A stretch of DNA of 64,000 nucleotides, from positions 124,001 through 188,000 of the forward strand of contig JAGLON010000013.1 of the NCBI GenBank assembly GCA_023138975.1. The letters are read 5' to 3'. The notes under the pieces are model-generated. The model made no database searches. It worked only from the letters and a program-made list of their open reading frames with translations, and was not told the DNA's origin. A program made the position numbers and the translations under genes. This stretch comes from Candidatus Zixiibacteriota bacterium (GTDB lineage: Bacteria > Zixibacteria > MSB-5A5 > GN15 > JAAZOE01). Below are positions 10,956-20,078 of the stretch, piece after piece (position 1 is the first letter of the stretch; each line of letters opens with the position of its first letter).

Positions 10956-11261
10956 ATTTTAACCTTAATTTATAATGATATAATCGGTATATTCGCGGTT
11001 TTCTTAAGTGATTGATTGATAATGATTAGAGATTGCAAATAAGCAACAATACATAAGTTTTAGAATTGATTTCTATTATATTAATTGACGTGCGATTAAC
11101 CCCCACTCTTTAGTTATTGGGACACAGTCCGTTACGACATCGGCACGCCATCTTTTCCGATGTGTGTCCCATGTCCGGATGATTTCCTGCGAGAAATTAT
11201 TGGATTAATCACTTGGCAACAACCATTGTTAAAAAGGATCGAATGTGTTTTCTCTTGACTT
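10956..11261. other. Divergent intergenic region, no gene
   Basis: This 306-base AT-rich gap lies between the giant secreted protein gene (minus) and the DMT permease (plus), so it should hold both promoters. I see no coding frame. The only structured element is the inverted repeat annotated at 11119-11170. Confidence 0.6.
11119..11170. repeat. Bipartite inverted repeat (possible structured leader or operator)
   Basis: GGGACACA at 11119-11126 pairs with TGTGTCCC at 11163-11170, and CATCGG at 11138-11143 pairs with CCGATG at 11157-11162. The fold would be a two-segment stem with an 11-base one-sided bulge and a 13-base loop. There is no T-run directly after it, so it does not look like an intrinsic terminator. 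It lies about 90 bases before the DMT permease start. Confidence 0.5.
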
Positions 11262-12182
11262 ATGACGCTAAATGCTGATAATGGCTGGATGACCGGAATA
11301 ACAAAAGGAAAAAAACTCTTAGCCGACGTTGGTCTTTTTTACTCTGCCGCCATCTGGGGATCGACTTTCTTTATCGTAAAAGGCGCACTGGATAACATTG
11401 ATCCGGTGATGATGGTTGCGTATCGTTTTCTGATAGCTGGAGTAGTACTGCTTCCCTTTTTATTCTACACTAAGAGAAATTTCTTTCAGAATTTCAAACA
11501 GGGCTTGGTTCTCTCGGTTATCCTCTGGTTACTATATATTCCTCAAACTATCGGGCTTGAATATACGACCGCGTCCAATTCGGGATTTATTACCGGTCTA
11601 TTTGTTCTATTCGTTCCAATATTCCAGCTTACTATTTTCCGCAGGAAACCGAATCTTCTGGAGGTTATTGCGGCTTGTGTTTCTCTGGGAGGCCTCTGGA
11701 TTCTTACCGGCGGTCTATATGATGTAAATATCGGAGACATCTTAACGCTGTTAGCGGCCGTGACCTATGCCCTGCATGTTCTTTTTTCAGATAAATATAT
11801 TAAATCCGGAGCCGATCCATTTATTCTGAGCTGTCAGCAGTTCATTTTCATTGGAGTTTTCAGCCTTATAACCGGTCTGGTATTCGATTTGCCCTTTACA
11901 ACCGGGAATTTGTCGGTCTGGTGGATTATATTATTTTTAGCTCTTTTCCCGACATTATCCGCATTTATTATTCAGCTTCTGGCTCAGAAAATAACAGCCC
12001 CTTTGAAAGTCTCATTAATATTCGCACTGGAACCGGTCTTTGCGGCGGTCTTCGCCTGGACCCTTGGGGGTGAAACACCAATTTTACACCGGGCCCTCGG
12101 AGGACTTCTGATATTTCTCGCATTGATTATTTCCGGCTTACCGAGGCAGAAACTAACGAAGATAAGACGGACACATGGGTAA
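11262..12182 (+). CDS. DMT-superfamily (EamA-type) permease
   Basis: The 306-residue protein has about ten hydrophobic segments arranged as two EamA halves. The first half contains the family-typical AAIWGSTFFIVKGAL and YRFLIAGVVLLPF segments, and the end of the second contains LEPVFAAVFAWTLGGE. EamA permeases are inner-membrane carriers for metabolites such as amino acids or nucleotide derivatives; the substrate cannot be told from sequence. No convincing Shine-Dalgarno sequence precedes 11262, and the ATG at 11290 is an alternative start that leaves all membrane segments intact. It stands alone, 168 bases ahead of the two-component/heme operon. Confidence 0.85.
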   Translation: MTLNADNGWMTGITKGKKLLADVGLFYSAAIWGSTFFIVKGALDNIDPVMMVAYRFLIAGVVLLPFLFYTKRNFFQNFKQGLVLSVILWLLYIPQTIGLEYTTASNSGFITGLFVLFVPIFQLTIFRRKPNLLEVIAACVSLGGLWILTGGLYDVNIGDILTLLAAVTYALHVLFSDKYIKSGADPFILSCQQFIFIGVFSLITGLVFDLPFTTGNLSVWWIILFLALFPTLSAFIIQLLAQKITAPLKVSLIFALEPVFAAVFAWTLGGETPILHRALGGLLIFLALIISGLPRQKLTKIRRTHG

Positions 12183-12350
12183 TAGTGCAATCCATGACAA
12201 TTTTATGACATATTAATAAAGCCTTTTCTTACTTTGCAATAAGCGTTATTTTTACTTTAATCTTGAAAGTGTATCCGTAAATGTTTTTTAGATAAAACAT
12301 AGACACTGCTAAGCTTTGAGCAACTAATAGCAGATTGATTTTGGAGAAGC

Positions 12351-13352
12351 ATGTCAAAATCGGGATGGAAAAACTATAACCGGTTCGCGTTAATTGTTTT
12401 TATCGCGCTAACGATATTCTGCATCGTTCAACTTTCCTGGTGGATTGTTTATCATATCAATAGTGCCAAAGAAACAGCTCAGTTGGAGAAACAAAATTAC
12501 CTCCTGCAATCCGAAGACGCAGATATCCCAATCGAAGTAGTGCTGGAAATCGAAGAGCGCCAGCGCCGAATGGTAATCATGTTCATTTCGGAAAGCTGTT
12601 TTTTCATCCTGATTATCCTGTTAGGCGCCTATCAGATATACCGCACTTTACGCCAATCCGAGGCGTTAAAACGCCAACAGCTAAACTTTATGCATGCCGT
12701 AACACACGAGTTTCGAACTCCAATAACATCACTCAGACTATATCTGGAAACCCTCCAGTCAGGCAACATCCCTCCTGATAAAACCGCCGAGCTGTACCCC
12801 AAGATGATTGATGATACTAATCGGCTGGAGAGTCTTATTGATAATGTTCTTCAGGCCGGTAACCTGAGTCAAGGGGATTATAAGCTGAACTTGGTAGAGA
12901 CCGATTTGAGTCGGGATGTAAAAGACTATCTGGCAGCTACTGATCCCTTTATAAAACGCCAGAACGGTTCGTTAACCTCAGATATAGAGCCGGGGATTAA
13001 GGCTCGCACCGATGCCAAAGCTTTTATTCGTGTTATAAATGCCCTTGTTGACAATGCTCTGAAATACTCTGCCAAGGGTGAAAAACTAATTCGAGTAATA
13101 CTAAGAAAAGAAAACAACAACGCCCTATTGTCGGTTACTGACATGGGGATCGGAATTGACGCCTCCGAACAAAAGAAAGTATTCGAACGTTTTTATCGTG
13201 TCGGTGATGAAAACACTCGTACTGTAAACGGAACTGGACTCGGACTCTATTTAGTTCGGGAAATTATTGAGGCGCACGATGGTAAAGCATCGGTCTGGTC
13301 CGAAGGAAAAGACAAAGGAGCGACGTTTACCATTACGTTGCCGTTAGCCTGA
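12351..13352 (+). CDS. Sensor histidine kinase
   Basis: The 333-residue inner-membrane kinase has membrane helices at about 12-34 and 74-97, flanking a short (about 40-residue) charged periplasmic loop. A HisKA domain follows with the H-box HAVTHEFRTP (phosphoacceptor His119). The HATPase domain shows an N-box (VDNALKYSA), G1 (DMGIGID) and G2 (GTGLGLYL). A GGAG-type ribosome site lies before the ATG. The stop is one base from the start of the response regulator gene, so this is a cognate pair. The loop is too small for a standard ligand-binding fold, so sensing may be intramembrane. Linkage to four heme genes suggests a heme, redox or envelope signal, which is an inference. Confidence 0.92.
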   Translation: MSKSGWKNYNRFALIVFIALTIFCIVQLSWWIVYHINSAKETAQLEKQNYLLQSEDADIPIEVVLEIEERQRRMVIMFISESCFFILIILLGAYQIYRTLRQSEALKRQQLNFMHAVTHEFRTPITSLRLYLETLQSGNIPPDKTAELYPKMIDDTNRLESLIDNVLQAGNLSQGDYKLNLVETDLSRDVKDYLAATDPFIKRQNGSLTSDIEPGIKARTDAKAFIRVINALVDNALKYSAKGEKLIRVILRKENNNALLSVTDMGIGIDASEQKKVFERFYRVGDENTRTVNGTGLGLYLVREIIEAHDGKASVWSEGKDKGATFTITLPLA

Positions 13353-13353
13353 T

Positions 13354-14064
13354 ATGGCCAAGAATATTCTTATCGTAGAAGACGAAGAGCACATTGCCGA
13401 AGGGTTGAAAATCAATCTTGAAGCAGACGGTTATACAACCGATATCGCTGGAGATGGTCTTGAGGCGTTGGAGAAATGGCGGTCCGGCTCATTCGACTTA
13501 ATCCTCTTAGATATCATGCTCCCCGAAATGGATGGTCTTGAGGTCTGCAAAAACATCCGTGATGAATCCGGCCGAATCCCTATTTTATTCCTGACGGCGC
13601 GCGACGCTGAGGATGATCGCGTCGCAGGGCTTCTTGCCGGAGGAGACGACTATATCACCAAACCATTCAGCCTCAAAGAACTCATGCTCCGTATTTCAGC
13701 AATATTTCGCAGGCAGTCATGGTATGACGAAAACAGATTGCAAGTTGATCGTTTTGAGTTTGATAATTACTGGGTAGATTTTAAGACTTTTACAGCCTCT
13801 GGTCAAAATGGCCCGGTTGAGCTTTCTCAAAAAGAATGCATGATTATCAAGCTTTTGGCCGAGCATTCTGACGAAGTTGTGACCCGGGATATGATTTTGG
13901 ATGCGGTGTGGGGATATGATGTTTATCCGTCCAATCGAACTGTAGACAACTTCATTGTCAGATTGCGCAAAATCTTCGAACCTGATTCATCAAAGCCAAA
14001 ATATCTACATACGGTCTGGGGAGCAGGATACAAGTTCACCCCCGCAGGAAGTGACGATGAATGA
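13354..14064 (+). CDS. OmpR/PhoB-family response regulator
   Basis: The 236-residue regulator has a receiver domain with the acidic pair in VEDEE, phosphoacceptor Asp53 (LLDIMLPEMDG), the T/A switch segment FLTARD and Lys in YITKPFS. A C-terminal winged helix follows, with the OmpR signature around DMILDAVWGYD and DNFIVRLRKIFEPD. It partners the kinase directly upstream. Its final codons overlap hemE (ATG at 14057, stop at 14062-14064), so regulator and heme genes share one transcript. It probably autoregulates this operon, although no operator repeat was identified. Confidence 0.93.
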   Translation: MAKNILIVEDEEHIAEGLKINLEADGYTTDIAGDGLEALEKWRSGSFDLILLDIMLPEMDGLEVCKNIRDESGRIPILFLTARDAEDDRVAGLLAGGDDYITKPFSLKELMLRISAIFRRQSWYDENRLQVDRFEFDNYWVDFKTFTASGQNGPVELSQKECMIIKLLAEHSDEVVTRDMILDAVWGYDVYPSNRTVDNFIVRLRKIFEPDSSKPKYLHTVWGAGYKFTPAGSDDE

Positions 14065-15082
14065 GCATACGATAATCAGCGCTGCCATAGGGCAACCTCA
14101 TGGGCATATTCCCGCTTGGATAATGCGGCAGGCAGGGCGTTACCTTCCTCAATATCAAGATATAAAAGTCGATAATACTTTTGCTGAAATTTGCGCTTCA
14201 CCAAAATTAATCGCCGACGTAACCATGCAGCCGGTTGATATTCTGGGAGTTGATGCGGCGATTATATTCTCAGATATTATCTTCCCGCTAAAGCCGATGG
14301 GGCTGGACATTTCATTTAGCAACAAAGGACCGCAGATTTCCAATCCGGTGCGAATTCCAAAGGATTTAGGCCGAATAAGCTCATGTAATCCTAAAAAAGA
14401 TTTATCCATTATCCTCGAAGGAATAAATCTTGTTAAAGCTCGACTTGAGGGGAATATACCCATCATCGGATTTGCCGGTTCTCCGTTTACATTAGCCTGT
14501 TACGTCGTGGAAGGACGGGGCTCCACGAAAGGCTACCTTATCCGTGAATTCATGTATCATTATCCCGAAGCGGCGGAAAAGCTTCTTGATATGCTGGCTG
14601 AAACGGTGGGGAACTATTTGAACGCGCAAATTGATGCCGGGGCTGAAATGGTACAGATATTCGACAGCCGGGGCGGTATTTTATCCCTTGAGGATTATGA
14701 GCGATTTTCTCTTCCATACATTAAAAAAGTCTGTAAAATATGCAAATCGAAAAAAACTCCCCGTATTGTCTTTGTGAATAACAGTATGCCCTTTCTGGAT
14801 ATGCTGTCTGAAATTGACTGCGAAGTTATCAGTGTCGATTGGCGTACAGATATTGAGATGGCTTTTAATAAATTGACAGGAAAGACTATTCAGGGTAACC
14901 TTGATCCGCATCTATTACTGGCTCCGCCTGATGTACTCCGGGAGCATTTGATTCGGCTTTTGGACCGGGTTGGTCACCGCGATAATTATATTTTTAATCT
15001 TGGCCACGGTATACCTCCGCAGACTCCTGTCGTCAACGCCCGTCTAGTTATTGAAACAGTTCAAAACTACAAGCAGGTTTAA
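14057..15082 (+). CDS. hemE: Uroporphyrinogen III decarboxylase
   Basis: HemE removes four acetate carboxyls of uroporphyrinogen III to give coproporphyrinogen III in the cytoplasm. The start used here (14057) gives 341 residues, normal for the family. The frame is open back to 13955, but that extension overlaps the regulator heavily and lacks similarity. The conserved N-terminal signature PAWIMRQAGRYLPQY, with the substrate-contacting Arg, follows about 20 residues in. IIFSDIIFPLKPMG and the C-terminal NLGHGIPPQTP motif are also present. It begins inside the last codons of the response regulator gene and is followed five bases later by hemN. Confidence 0.95.
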   Translation: MNEHTIISAAIGQPHGHIPAWIMRQAGRYLPQYQDIKVDNTFAEICASPKLIADVTMQPVDILGVDAAIIFSDIIFPLKPMGLDISFSNKGPQISNPVRIPKDLGRISSCNPKKDLSIILEGINLVKARLEGNIPIIGFAGSPFTLACYVVEGRGSTKGYLIREFMYHYPEAAEKLLDMLAETVGNYLNAQIDAGAEMVQIFDSRGGILSLEDYERFSLPYIKKVCKICKSKKTPRIVFVNNSMPFLDMLSEIDCEVISVDWRTDIEMAFNKLTGKTIQGNLDPHLLLAPPDVLREHLIRLLDRVGHRDNYIFNLGHGIPPQTPVVNARLVIETVQNYKQV

Positions 15083-15087
15083 TATAC

Positions 15088-16464
15088 GTGAGCGATAATA
15101 TACAAAAGCTTTTGCATAAATATGATCGTCCGGGACCGCGCTATACAAGTTACCCGACGGTTCCGGAATGGTCCGACAAATTCAGCCCGGAAGACTACAT
15201 TCAAGCCCTCAAACGGGCATCTGAAACTAACGAACCGCTGTCACTGTATGTTCATATCCCCTTTTGCCGTAAACGCTGTTTCTATTGCGGATGCAATACA
15301 ACGATTACCAAAAAGCCCGAGAAACCGGCTGACTACCTTCTGACACTCAAGCGAGAAATTGAAATAGTCACCAATCAGCTTGATCAGCGTAATAGACTGA
15401 TTCAAATGCACTGGGGCGGAGGAACGCCAACCTACTTAACTACCGAGCAAATTGAATGGCTGTTTAATGAAATATCCGCTAAGTTTGAATTCCTTGAGGA
15501 CGCAGAAATCGCAATAGAGGTTGATCCGCGAGTAACGACAACAGAGCAGCTTGAGTTATTGGCTAAACTCGGTTTCAATCGGATTTCTCTTGGTGTTCAG
15601 GATTTCAATGAAAAAGTTCAAACAGCAATCGGTCGGAATCAAACCCAGGATCAGACTCTCTCACTCTTTAAAACCTGCCGCGAACTAGGCTTCAATGGCA
15701 TAAACATAGATTTAATATATGGCCTGCCTTTTCAGACCGTACAGAATTTTTCCAAATCAATACAACAAGTCATCGATTTAAAAACCGATCGTGTTGCCGT
15801 TTATAGCTATGCGCATTTGCCCAGCATTATCACCCATCAACGCCGGATTGACGAAAACGCATTACCTCAAACCGAGCAAAAATATAAATTATTCGCAACA
15901 GCTATCGAGAAATTTATTGATGCGGGATACGTACAGATTGGCATGGATCACTTTGCCCGCTCCGATGATGAACTCGCATTGGCGGTTAAAAACGGTACTC
16001 TGCACCGCAATTTCATGGGCTATACAACCAAACGCACCAGCGACATGCTGGGTATCGGCATGTCGGCCATCGGAGATATCGGTGGCAGTTTTGCCCAGAA
16101 TTATTCAAAACTAGATACTTACATGAGACCAATCGCAGAAAATCAAAATGCTGTTTTTCGTGGATGCGTTCTGACGGAGGACGACAAAATACGCCGCTGG
16201 ACGATCATCTCTATCATGTGTAATGGAGTTCTGGATTTCACCGAATTGGAAAAGCAGTTCGGCATCAAATACGCTGAGTACTTCACAGACGAAGACAAAG
16301 AGCTCGCGGAGTTTATCGGAGACGGCCTGATGGAGAGAACCGAATCGGGTCTGAAAGTTACCGCCAAGGGAATGATTTTTGTGCGAAATATTTCACTGGT
16401 GTTCGACGCTTATATGAGAAGTAAACGGGATGGCAAGACACCGTTGTTTTCACGGACGATCTAA
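15088..16464 (+). CDS. hemN: Oxygen-independent coproporphyrinogen III oxidase (radical SAM)
   Basis: The 458-residue protein matches true HemN in length. The N-terminal PRYTSYPTVPEW segment and the radical-SAM cluster HIPFCRKRCFYCGCNT (Cys60, Cys64, Cys67, plus Cys69) distinguish it from the HemW chaperones. It decarboxylates two propionates of coproporphyrinogen III to vinyl groups without oxygen, using two SAM molecules. The start is GTG at 15088. The stop TAA overlaps the ATG of hemH by one base. Use of HemN rather than HemF implies heme synthesis is possible under anoxia. Confidence 0.95.
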   Translation: MSDNIQKLLHKYDRPGPRYTSYPTVPEWSDKFSPEDYIQALKRASETNEPLSLYVHIPFCRKRCFYCGCNTTITKKPEKPADYLLTLKREIEIVTNQLDQRNRLIQMHWGGGTPTYLTTEQIEWLFNEISAKFEFLEDAEIAIEVDPRVTTTEQLELLAKLGFNRISLGVQDFNEKVQTAIGRNQTQDQTLSLFKTCRELGFNGINIDLIYGLPFQTVQNFSKSIQQVIDLKTDRVAVYSYAHLPSIITHQRRIDENALPQTEQKYKLFATAIEKFIDAGYVQIGMDHFARSDDELALAVKNGTLHRNFMGYTTKRTSDMLGIGMSAIGDIGGSFAQNYSKLDTYMRPIAENQNAVFRGCVLTEDDKIRRWTIISIMCNGVLDFTELEKQFGIKYAEYFTDEDKELAEFIGDGLMERTESGLKVTAKGMIFVRNISLVFDAYMRSKRDGKTPLFSRTI

Positions 16465-17507
16465 TGTACAAATCAATGATCGATAAATTAATGCGGTGCC
16501 GCCAGTATGTCAAGGCATCCGACATCTCGTGTGATTTGACAAAGGATAAATGGGGTGTCATGCTTCTTAATATGGGCGGCCCCAATACCCTTGATGATAT
16601 CGAGCCATATCTTTACAATCTCTTTTGCGACCGGAATATCATTCAACTGCCGCTATCGTTCATTCTCCAGAAGCCTCTGGCGAAATTTATTTCCTCCCGG
16701 CGTGCAGCAAAAGTCCAGGAAAGATACAAATTGATCGGAGGAAGCTCTCCGCAACTAAAATGGACTCAAATCGAAGCTGAAAGCATGATTGAGCACCTGA
16801 AGGATAAATTCCCTCAAGTAAAGTCATACATCGGCATGCGTTACTCAGAACCATTTATTGAAGACGCTTTTCAGCAGGCCAATAAGGACGGTTGCAAGCA
16901 TATGTTTCTGCTGCCTCTCTATCCCCATTATACGATAGCAACAACAGGAACCTCCTTTAATGCCGCAGCCGAATGGCTTGAGAAATTCAACCCCGAAATG
17001 AGCGTTTCGATGATTTCTCACTGGCACAAACATCCCGACTATATCAGCTTAGTAAAGAAGAATATTAACGGTGCCTTTGATAAGACAAGTAACAAAGATT
17101 CCGCTCAACTGTTATTTTCGGCTCACTCTCTTCCGTCCAAATTAATTGAGCAGGGTGATCCGTATGAGACCCAGATAAATGAAACTGTGCGTCTTGCTGG
17201 CGAGGGTTATGACTACCTATTATCATATCAATCGCAGACCGGTCCGGTGAAATGGCTGGGGCCATCGACACCGGATGTTATCAGGGAAATAGCTAGCCGA
17301 GGCAAAAAGGAAATAGTAATTATGCCAGTGAGTTTTGTCTCAGATCATATCGAAACTTTGTACGAAATCGATATTGAATTTAAACAATATGCTGAAGAAG
17401 CCGGGATTAAAAACTTTATCCGCACTGAATCATTCAATGACGACCCTGAGTTTGGAAAACTACTGGCAACTCTGGTTAAGGAGCATATTGCAGGAGTGCT
17501 TAAATGA
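16464..17507 (+). CDS. hemH: Ferrochelatase
   Basis: The 347-residue protein carries the family hallmarks: GVMLLNMGGP near the start, the YPHYTIATTGTS segment, the catalytic-region FSAHSLP with His221, and LSYQSQTGPVKWLGPST. It inserts ferrous iron into protoporphyrin IX. The GVMLLNMGGP motif begins at residue 31, later than usual, so there is either a 20-25 residue N-terminal extension or a downstream start. The first ATG overlaps the hemN stop, which favours it. The stop overlaps the next gene (ATGA). Confidence 0.94.
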   Translation: MYKSMIDKLMRCRQYVKASDISCDLTKDKWGVMLLNMGGPNTLDDIEPYLYNLFCDRNIIQLPLSFILQKPLAKFISSRRAAKVQERYKLIGGSSPQLKWTQIEAESMIEHLKDKFPQVKSYIGMRYSEPFIEDAFQQANKDGCKHMFLLPLYPHYTIATTGTSFNAAAEWLEKFNPEMSVSMISHWHKHPDYISLVKKNINGAFDKTSNKDSAQLLFSAHSLPSKLIEQGDPYETQINETVRLAGEGYDYLLSYQSQTGPVKWLGPSTPDVIREIASRGKKEIVIMPVSFVSDHIETLYEIDIEFKQYAEEAGIKNFIRTESFNDDPEFGKLLATLVKEHIAGVLK

Positions 17508-18880
17508 AGCGAATAGCGATAATAGGCGGTGGGATTTCAGGACTATCGGCGCTGCATTTTTTAAAACAACGATACGGCACTCAATGCGAAATTGTTCTTT
17601 ACGAAAAAGAATCACGAGTTGGGGGCACCATCGGTACTGACCGCAAGGACGGGTTTATTTCCGACTGGGGACCGAACGGTTTTCTTGACAAAGTACCGTT
17701 GACACTTCAACTTGTCAAAGATATAGGCGCAGATGATTTTATAGAACCGGCTAATCCAAAAGCGGACAAGCGATTTATATTCAGAAACAAGCGACTGCAT
17801 GAGATCGCGCCATCGCCTCTGAAATTTCTAAAATCTCCTCTACTTTCACTAAGTGGACGAATTAGGTTGTGCACCGAGCCGTTTAGAAAGCAAAAAACGT
17901 CAGACGACGACGAATCGATTTATGATTTCGTCAGCCGGAGAATTGGTCAGGAAGCCGCTGATACAATGATTGTCCCAATGGTGTCTGGAATTTATGGCGG
18001 AGACGCAAGAGAACTCTCCCTTCAGGCTTGCTTTCCAACTATGGCCGAAATGGAGAAGCAATACGGCTCTCTTATCAAAGCCATGATTGCCAAAAAGAAA
18101 GAAGGGAAATCCAAAGGCGGACCATCCGGTCCCGGAGGACGTTTGACTTCGTTTATTTCCGGTCTAAATAAACTCGTTGAGGTCATGGAGGAAAAATACA
18201 AAAGTAACATCACCACCGGTATGGAAGTAACCACCATCGAAAAAAACGATAACGGTTTCAGTATTAATTTCAAGTTCAACGAACCAGAACATTTTGACGC
18301 GGTTATTTGCGCTACACCATCATATGCGGCGGTGGGGTTAACTGAACGGCTGGATATGAAACTGTCTGACGTTCTGGCTTCAATTCCCTATGCGTCGATA
18401 GCTGTGATTTGCCTCGGTTATAACGAGGAAGATATCAGTCAGGACATCAATGGCTTTGGCTTTCTGATTCCGCGCACCGAAGGCTTACGAATCCTCGGCT
18501 CCATCTGGACCTCATCCATATTTGATGGAAGGTCTCCCAAGGGAATGGTCCAGCTTCGCACGATGATTGGCGGCGCAACCGACTCTGAGGCTATAGAATT
18601 ATCAGAGGAACAATTGGTGCAGTTAACTCACAATGAGTTAGCTGAGATTCTCGGTATCTCCAGAAGTCCTGAATATGTAAATATATTCAAATGGGAAAAA
18701 GGTATTCCTCAGTTCACGATAGGCCACCCTGCACGAGTGAAACGAATAGACAGTTTTCAGGAAAAGTACGCCGGATTATTATTTACCGGAAACGCCTATG
18801 ACGGTATTGGGCTGAATGATTGCATCGTTCGCTCTGATAAAGTCGTCGGCCAGCTAGCGAAATTACTCAATTTCCAATAA
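17504..18880 (+). CDS. hemY: Protoporphyrinogen oxidase, HemY/HemG-type flavoprotein
   Basis: The 458-residue enzyme has an N-terminal FAD-binding Rossmann motif (IIGGGISGLSALHFL), the GGTIGTDRKDGFISDWGPNGF region typical of protoporphyrinogen oxidase, and the C-terminal FAD segment FTGNAYDGIGLNDCIVRSD. It oxidises protoporphyrinogen IX to protoporphyrin IX. The gene name differs between species (hemY in Bacillus nomenclature). With hemE, hemN and hemH it completes the classical protoporphyrin-dependent late heme route. The gene ends directly at a strong hairpin terminator. Confidence 0.92.
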   Translation: MKRIAIIGGGISGLSALHFLKQRYGTQCEIVLYEKESRVGGTIGTDRKDGFISDWGPNGFLDKVPLTLQLVKDIGADDFIEPANPKADKRFIFRNKRLHEIAPSPLKFLKSPLLSLSGRIRLCTEPFRKQKTSDDDESIYDFVSRRIGQEAADTMIVPMVSGIYGGDARELSLQACFPTMAEMEKQYGSLIKAMIAKKKEGKSKGGPSGPGGRLTSFISGLNKLVEVMEEKYKSNITTGMEVTTIEKNDNGFSINFKFNEPEHFDAVICATPSYAAVGLTERLDMKLSDVLASIPYASIAVICLGYNEEDISQDINGFGFLIPRTEGLRILGSIWTSSIFDGRSPKGMVQLRTMIGGATDSEAIELSEEQLVQLTHNELAEILGISRSPEYVNIFKWEKGIPQFTIGHPARVKRIDSFQEKYAGLLFTGNAYDGIGLNDCIVRSDKVVGQLAKLLNFQ

Positions 18881-18881
18881 A

Positions 18882-18906
18882 AAAGGCGGGAGAATTACCC
18901 GCCTTT
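18882..18906. terminator. Bidirectional intrinsic terminator between the heme and sodium-pump operons
   Basis: AAAGGCGGG (18882-18890) and CCCGCCTTT (18898-18906) form a perfect 9-bp stem around the loop AGAATTA. An A-run precedes it and a T-rich stretch follows, so it can end transcripts from both converging operons. Confidence 0.85.
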
Positions 18907-18927
18907 GTCTAACTTTAATCAACAATT

Positions 18928-20052
18928 CTATCCAAAGGCAGCTAAAAGAACCCCTGCGCCAATTGCCGAACCAATAACCCCGGCAACATTCGGCGCCATA
19001 GCGTGCATAATCAGGAAGTTATTCGGGTCTTCCTGGGCTCCTACCATTTGGCAGACACGAGCCGAATCCGGTACTGCCGAAACACCAGCGGCTCCGATTA
19101 TGGGATTGATTTTATTCTTTAAGAAAACATTCATGATCTTCGCAAATATCACTCCGGCCGCAGTAGCGACACCGAAGGCCAGCGAACCGAGAATAAATAT
19201 TTTTATCGATTCAGGCGTTAAAAATCGGCTGGCGTCAGTTGATGCTCCAACCGTGAGGCCGAGTAATATCGTAATAATATCTATAAACGCTGTTCTGGCA
19301 GTAGCCGCTAATCTCTCAGTCACCATACTTTCTTTCAGCAAATTACCAAAGAACAGGAATCCGAGGAGGTTCAACGACCCTGGCGCAATAAAAGCGGTAA
19401 TAAGAAACGCGATAATCGGGAAAAGGATTCTCAGTCGTTTAGAAACCGGTTTGGACGGTTTCATTTTAATCAGGCGTTCTTTTTTGGAGGTTAACAGCTT
19501 AATAATCGGAGGCTGGATAACCGGAACCAAGGCCATATACGAATACGCCGAAACCGCAATTGCTCCGAGTAACTCCGGTGCCAATTTTGATGATAAGAAT
19601 ATCGCGGTAGGACCGTCTGCGCCTCCGATGATGCCGATAGCGGCCGCTTCATGATATTCGAATCCAAGTAAAACCGCTCCGATGAAAGTCAGGAAGATGC
19701 CCGCCTGCGCCGCCGCACCCAATAATATCAGCTTGGGATTGGCTAGCATACAGGAGAAGTCCGTCATGGCTCCGATGCCGAGAAAAATCAGCGGTGGGTA
19801 CCATCCCTGAGTAACTCCCTGATAGAGAATAGAGAGTACGCTTCCCTCCTCGTAGATGCCGATTTGCATCCCCGAGGCCAGAGGAATATTGCCTACTAAA
19901 ATACCAAACCCAATTGGCACTAATAAAAGCGGTTCGTAATCTTTGGCAATTCCCAAGTACAAAAATATGCACCCGACAATTAGCATGCCAAAGTTGCCCC
20001 AGGTAAAATTGCCAATGGCTCCGGCCTGTACGAAATCTAAAAATATTTCCAT
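18928..20052 (-). CDS. mmdB: Sodium-pumping decarboxylase beta subunit (OadB/MmdB/GcdB family)
   Basis: The 374-residue integral membrane protein has about ten hydrophobic segments and the signature IIGGADGPTAIF, whose Asp (residue 146) corresponds to the conserved sodium-site Asp of the family. The beta subunit decarboxylates carboxybiotin and couples this to sodium export. Length and sequence fit the family fully. It is the last gene of a four-gene operon with carboxyltransferase, gamma and biotin carrier subunits. The beta family alone does not fix the substrate; the neighbouring carboxyltransferase makes methylmalonyl-CoA the best guess. Confidence 0.92.
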   Translation of the reverse strand: MEIFLDFVQAGAIGNFTWGNFGMLIVGCIFLYLGIAKDYEPLLLVPIGFGILVGNIPLASGMQIGIYEEGSVLSILYQGVTQGWYPPLIFLGIGAMTDFSCMLANPKLILLGAAAQAGIFLTFIGAVLLGFEYHEAAAIGIIGGADGPTAIFLSSKLAPELLGAIAVSAYSYMALVPVIQPPIIKLLTSKKERLIKMKPSKPVSKRLRILFPIIAFLITAFIAPGSLNLLGFLFFGNLLKESMVTERLAATARTAFIDIITILLGLTVGASTDASRFLTPESIKIFILGSLAFGVATAAGVIFAKIMNVFLKNKINPIIGAAGVSAVPDSARVCQMVGAQEDPNNFLIMHAMAPNVAGVIGSAIGAGVLLAAFG

Positions 20053-20078
20053 CGCTTAATCCTCGATATTAGGAACTG

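Noticed and set aside
13955-14056. Longer N-terminal form of HemE
   Set aside because: The extension lies within the response regulator gene in another frame and shows no HemE similarity; the ATG at 14057 gives the normal family length.
18905-19654. Plus-strand 249-codon frame over the OadB gene
   Set aside because: It is a shadow of the beta subunit gene with no family similarity; the minus-strand frame carries the GGADGPTAIF signature.
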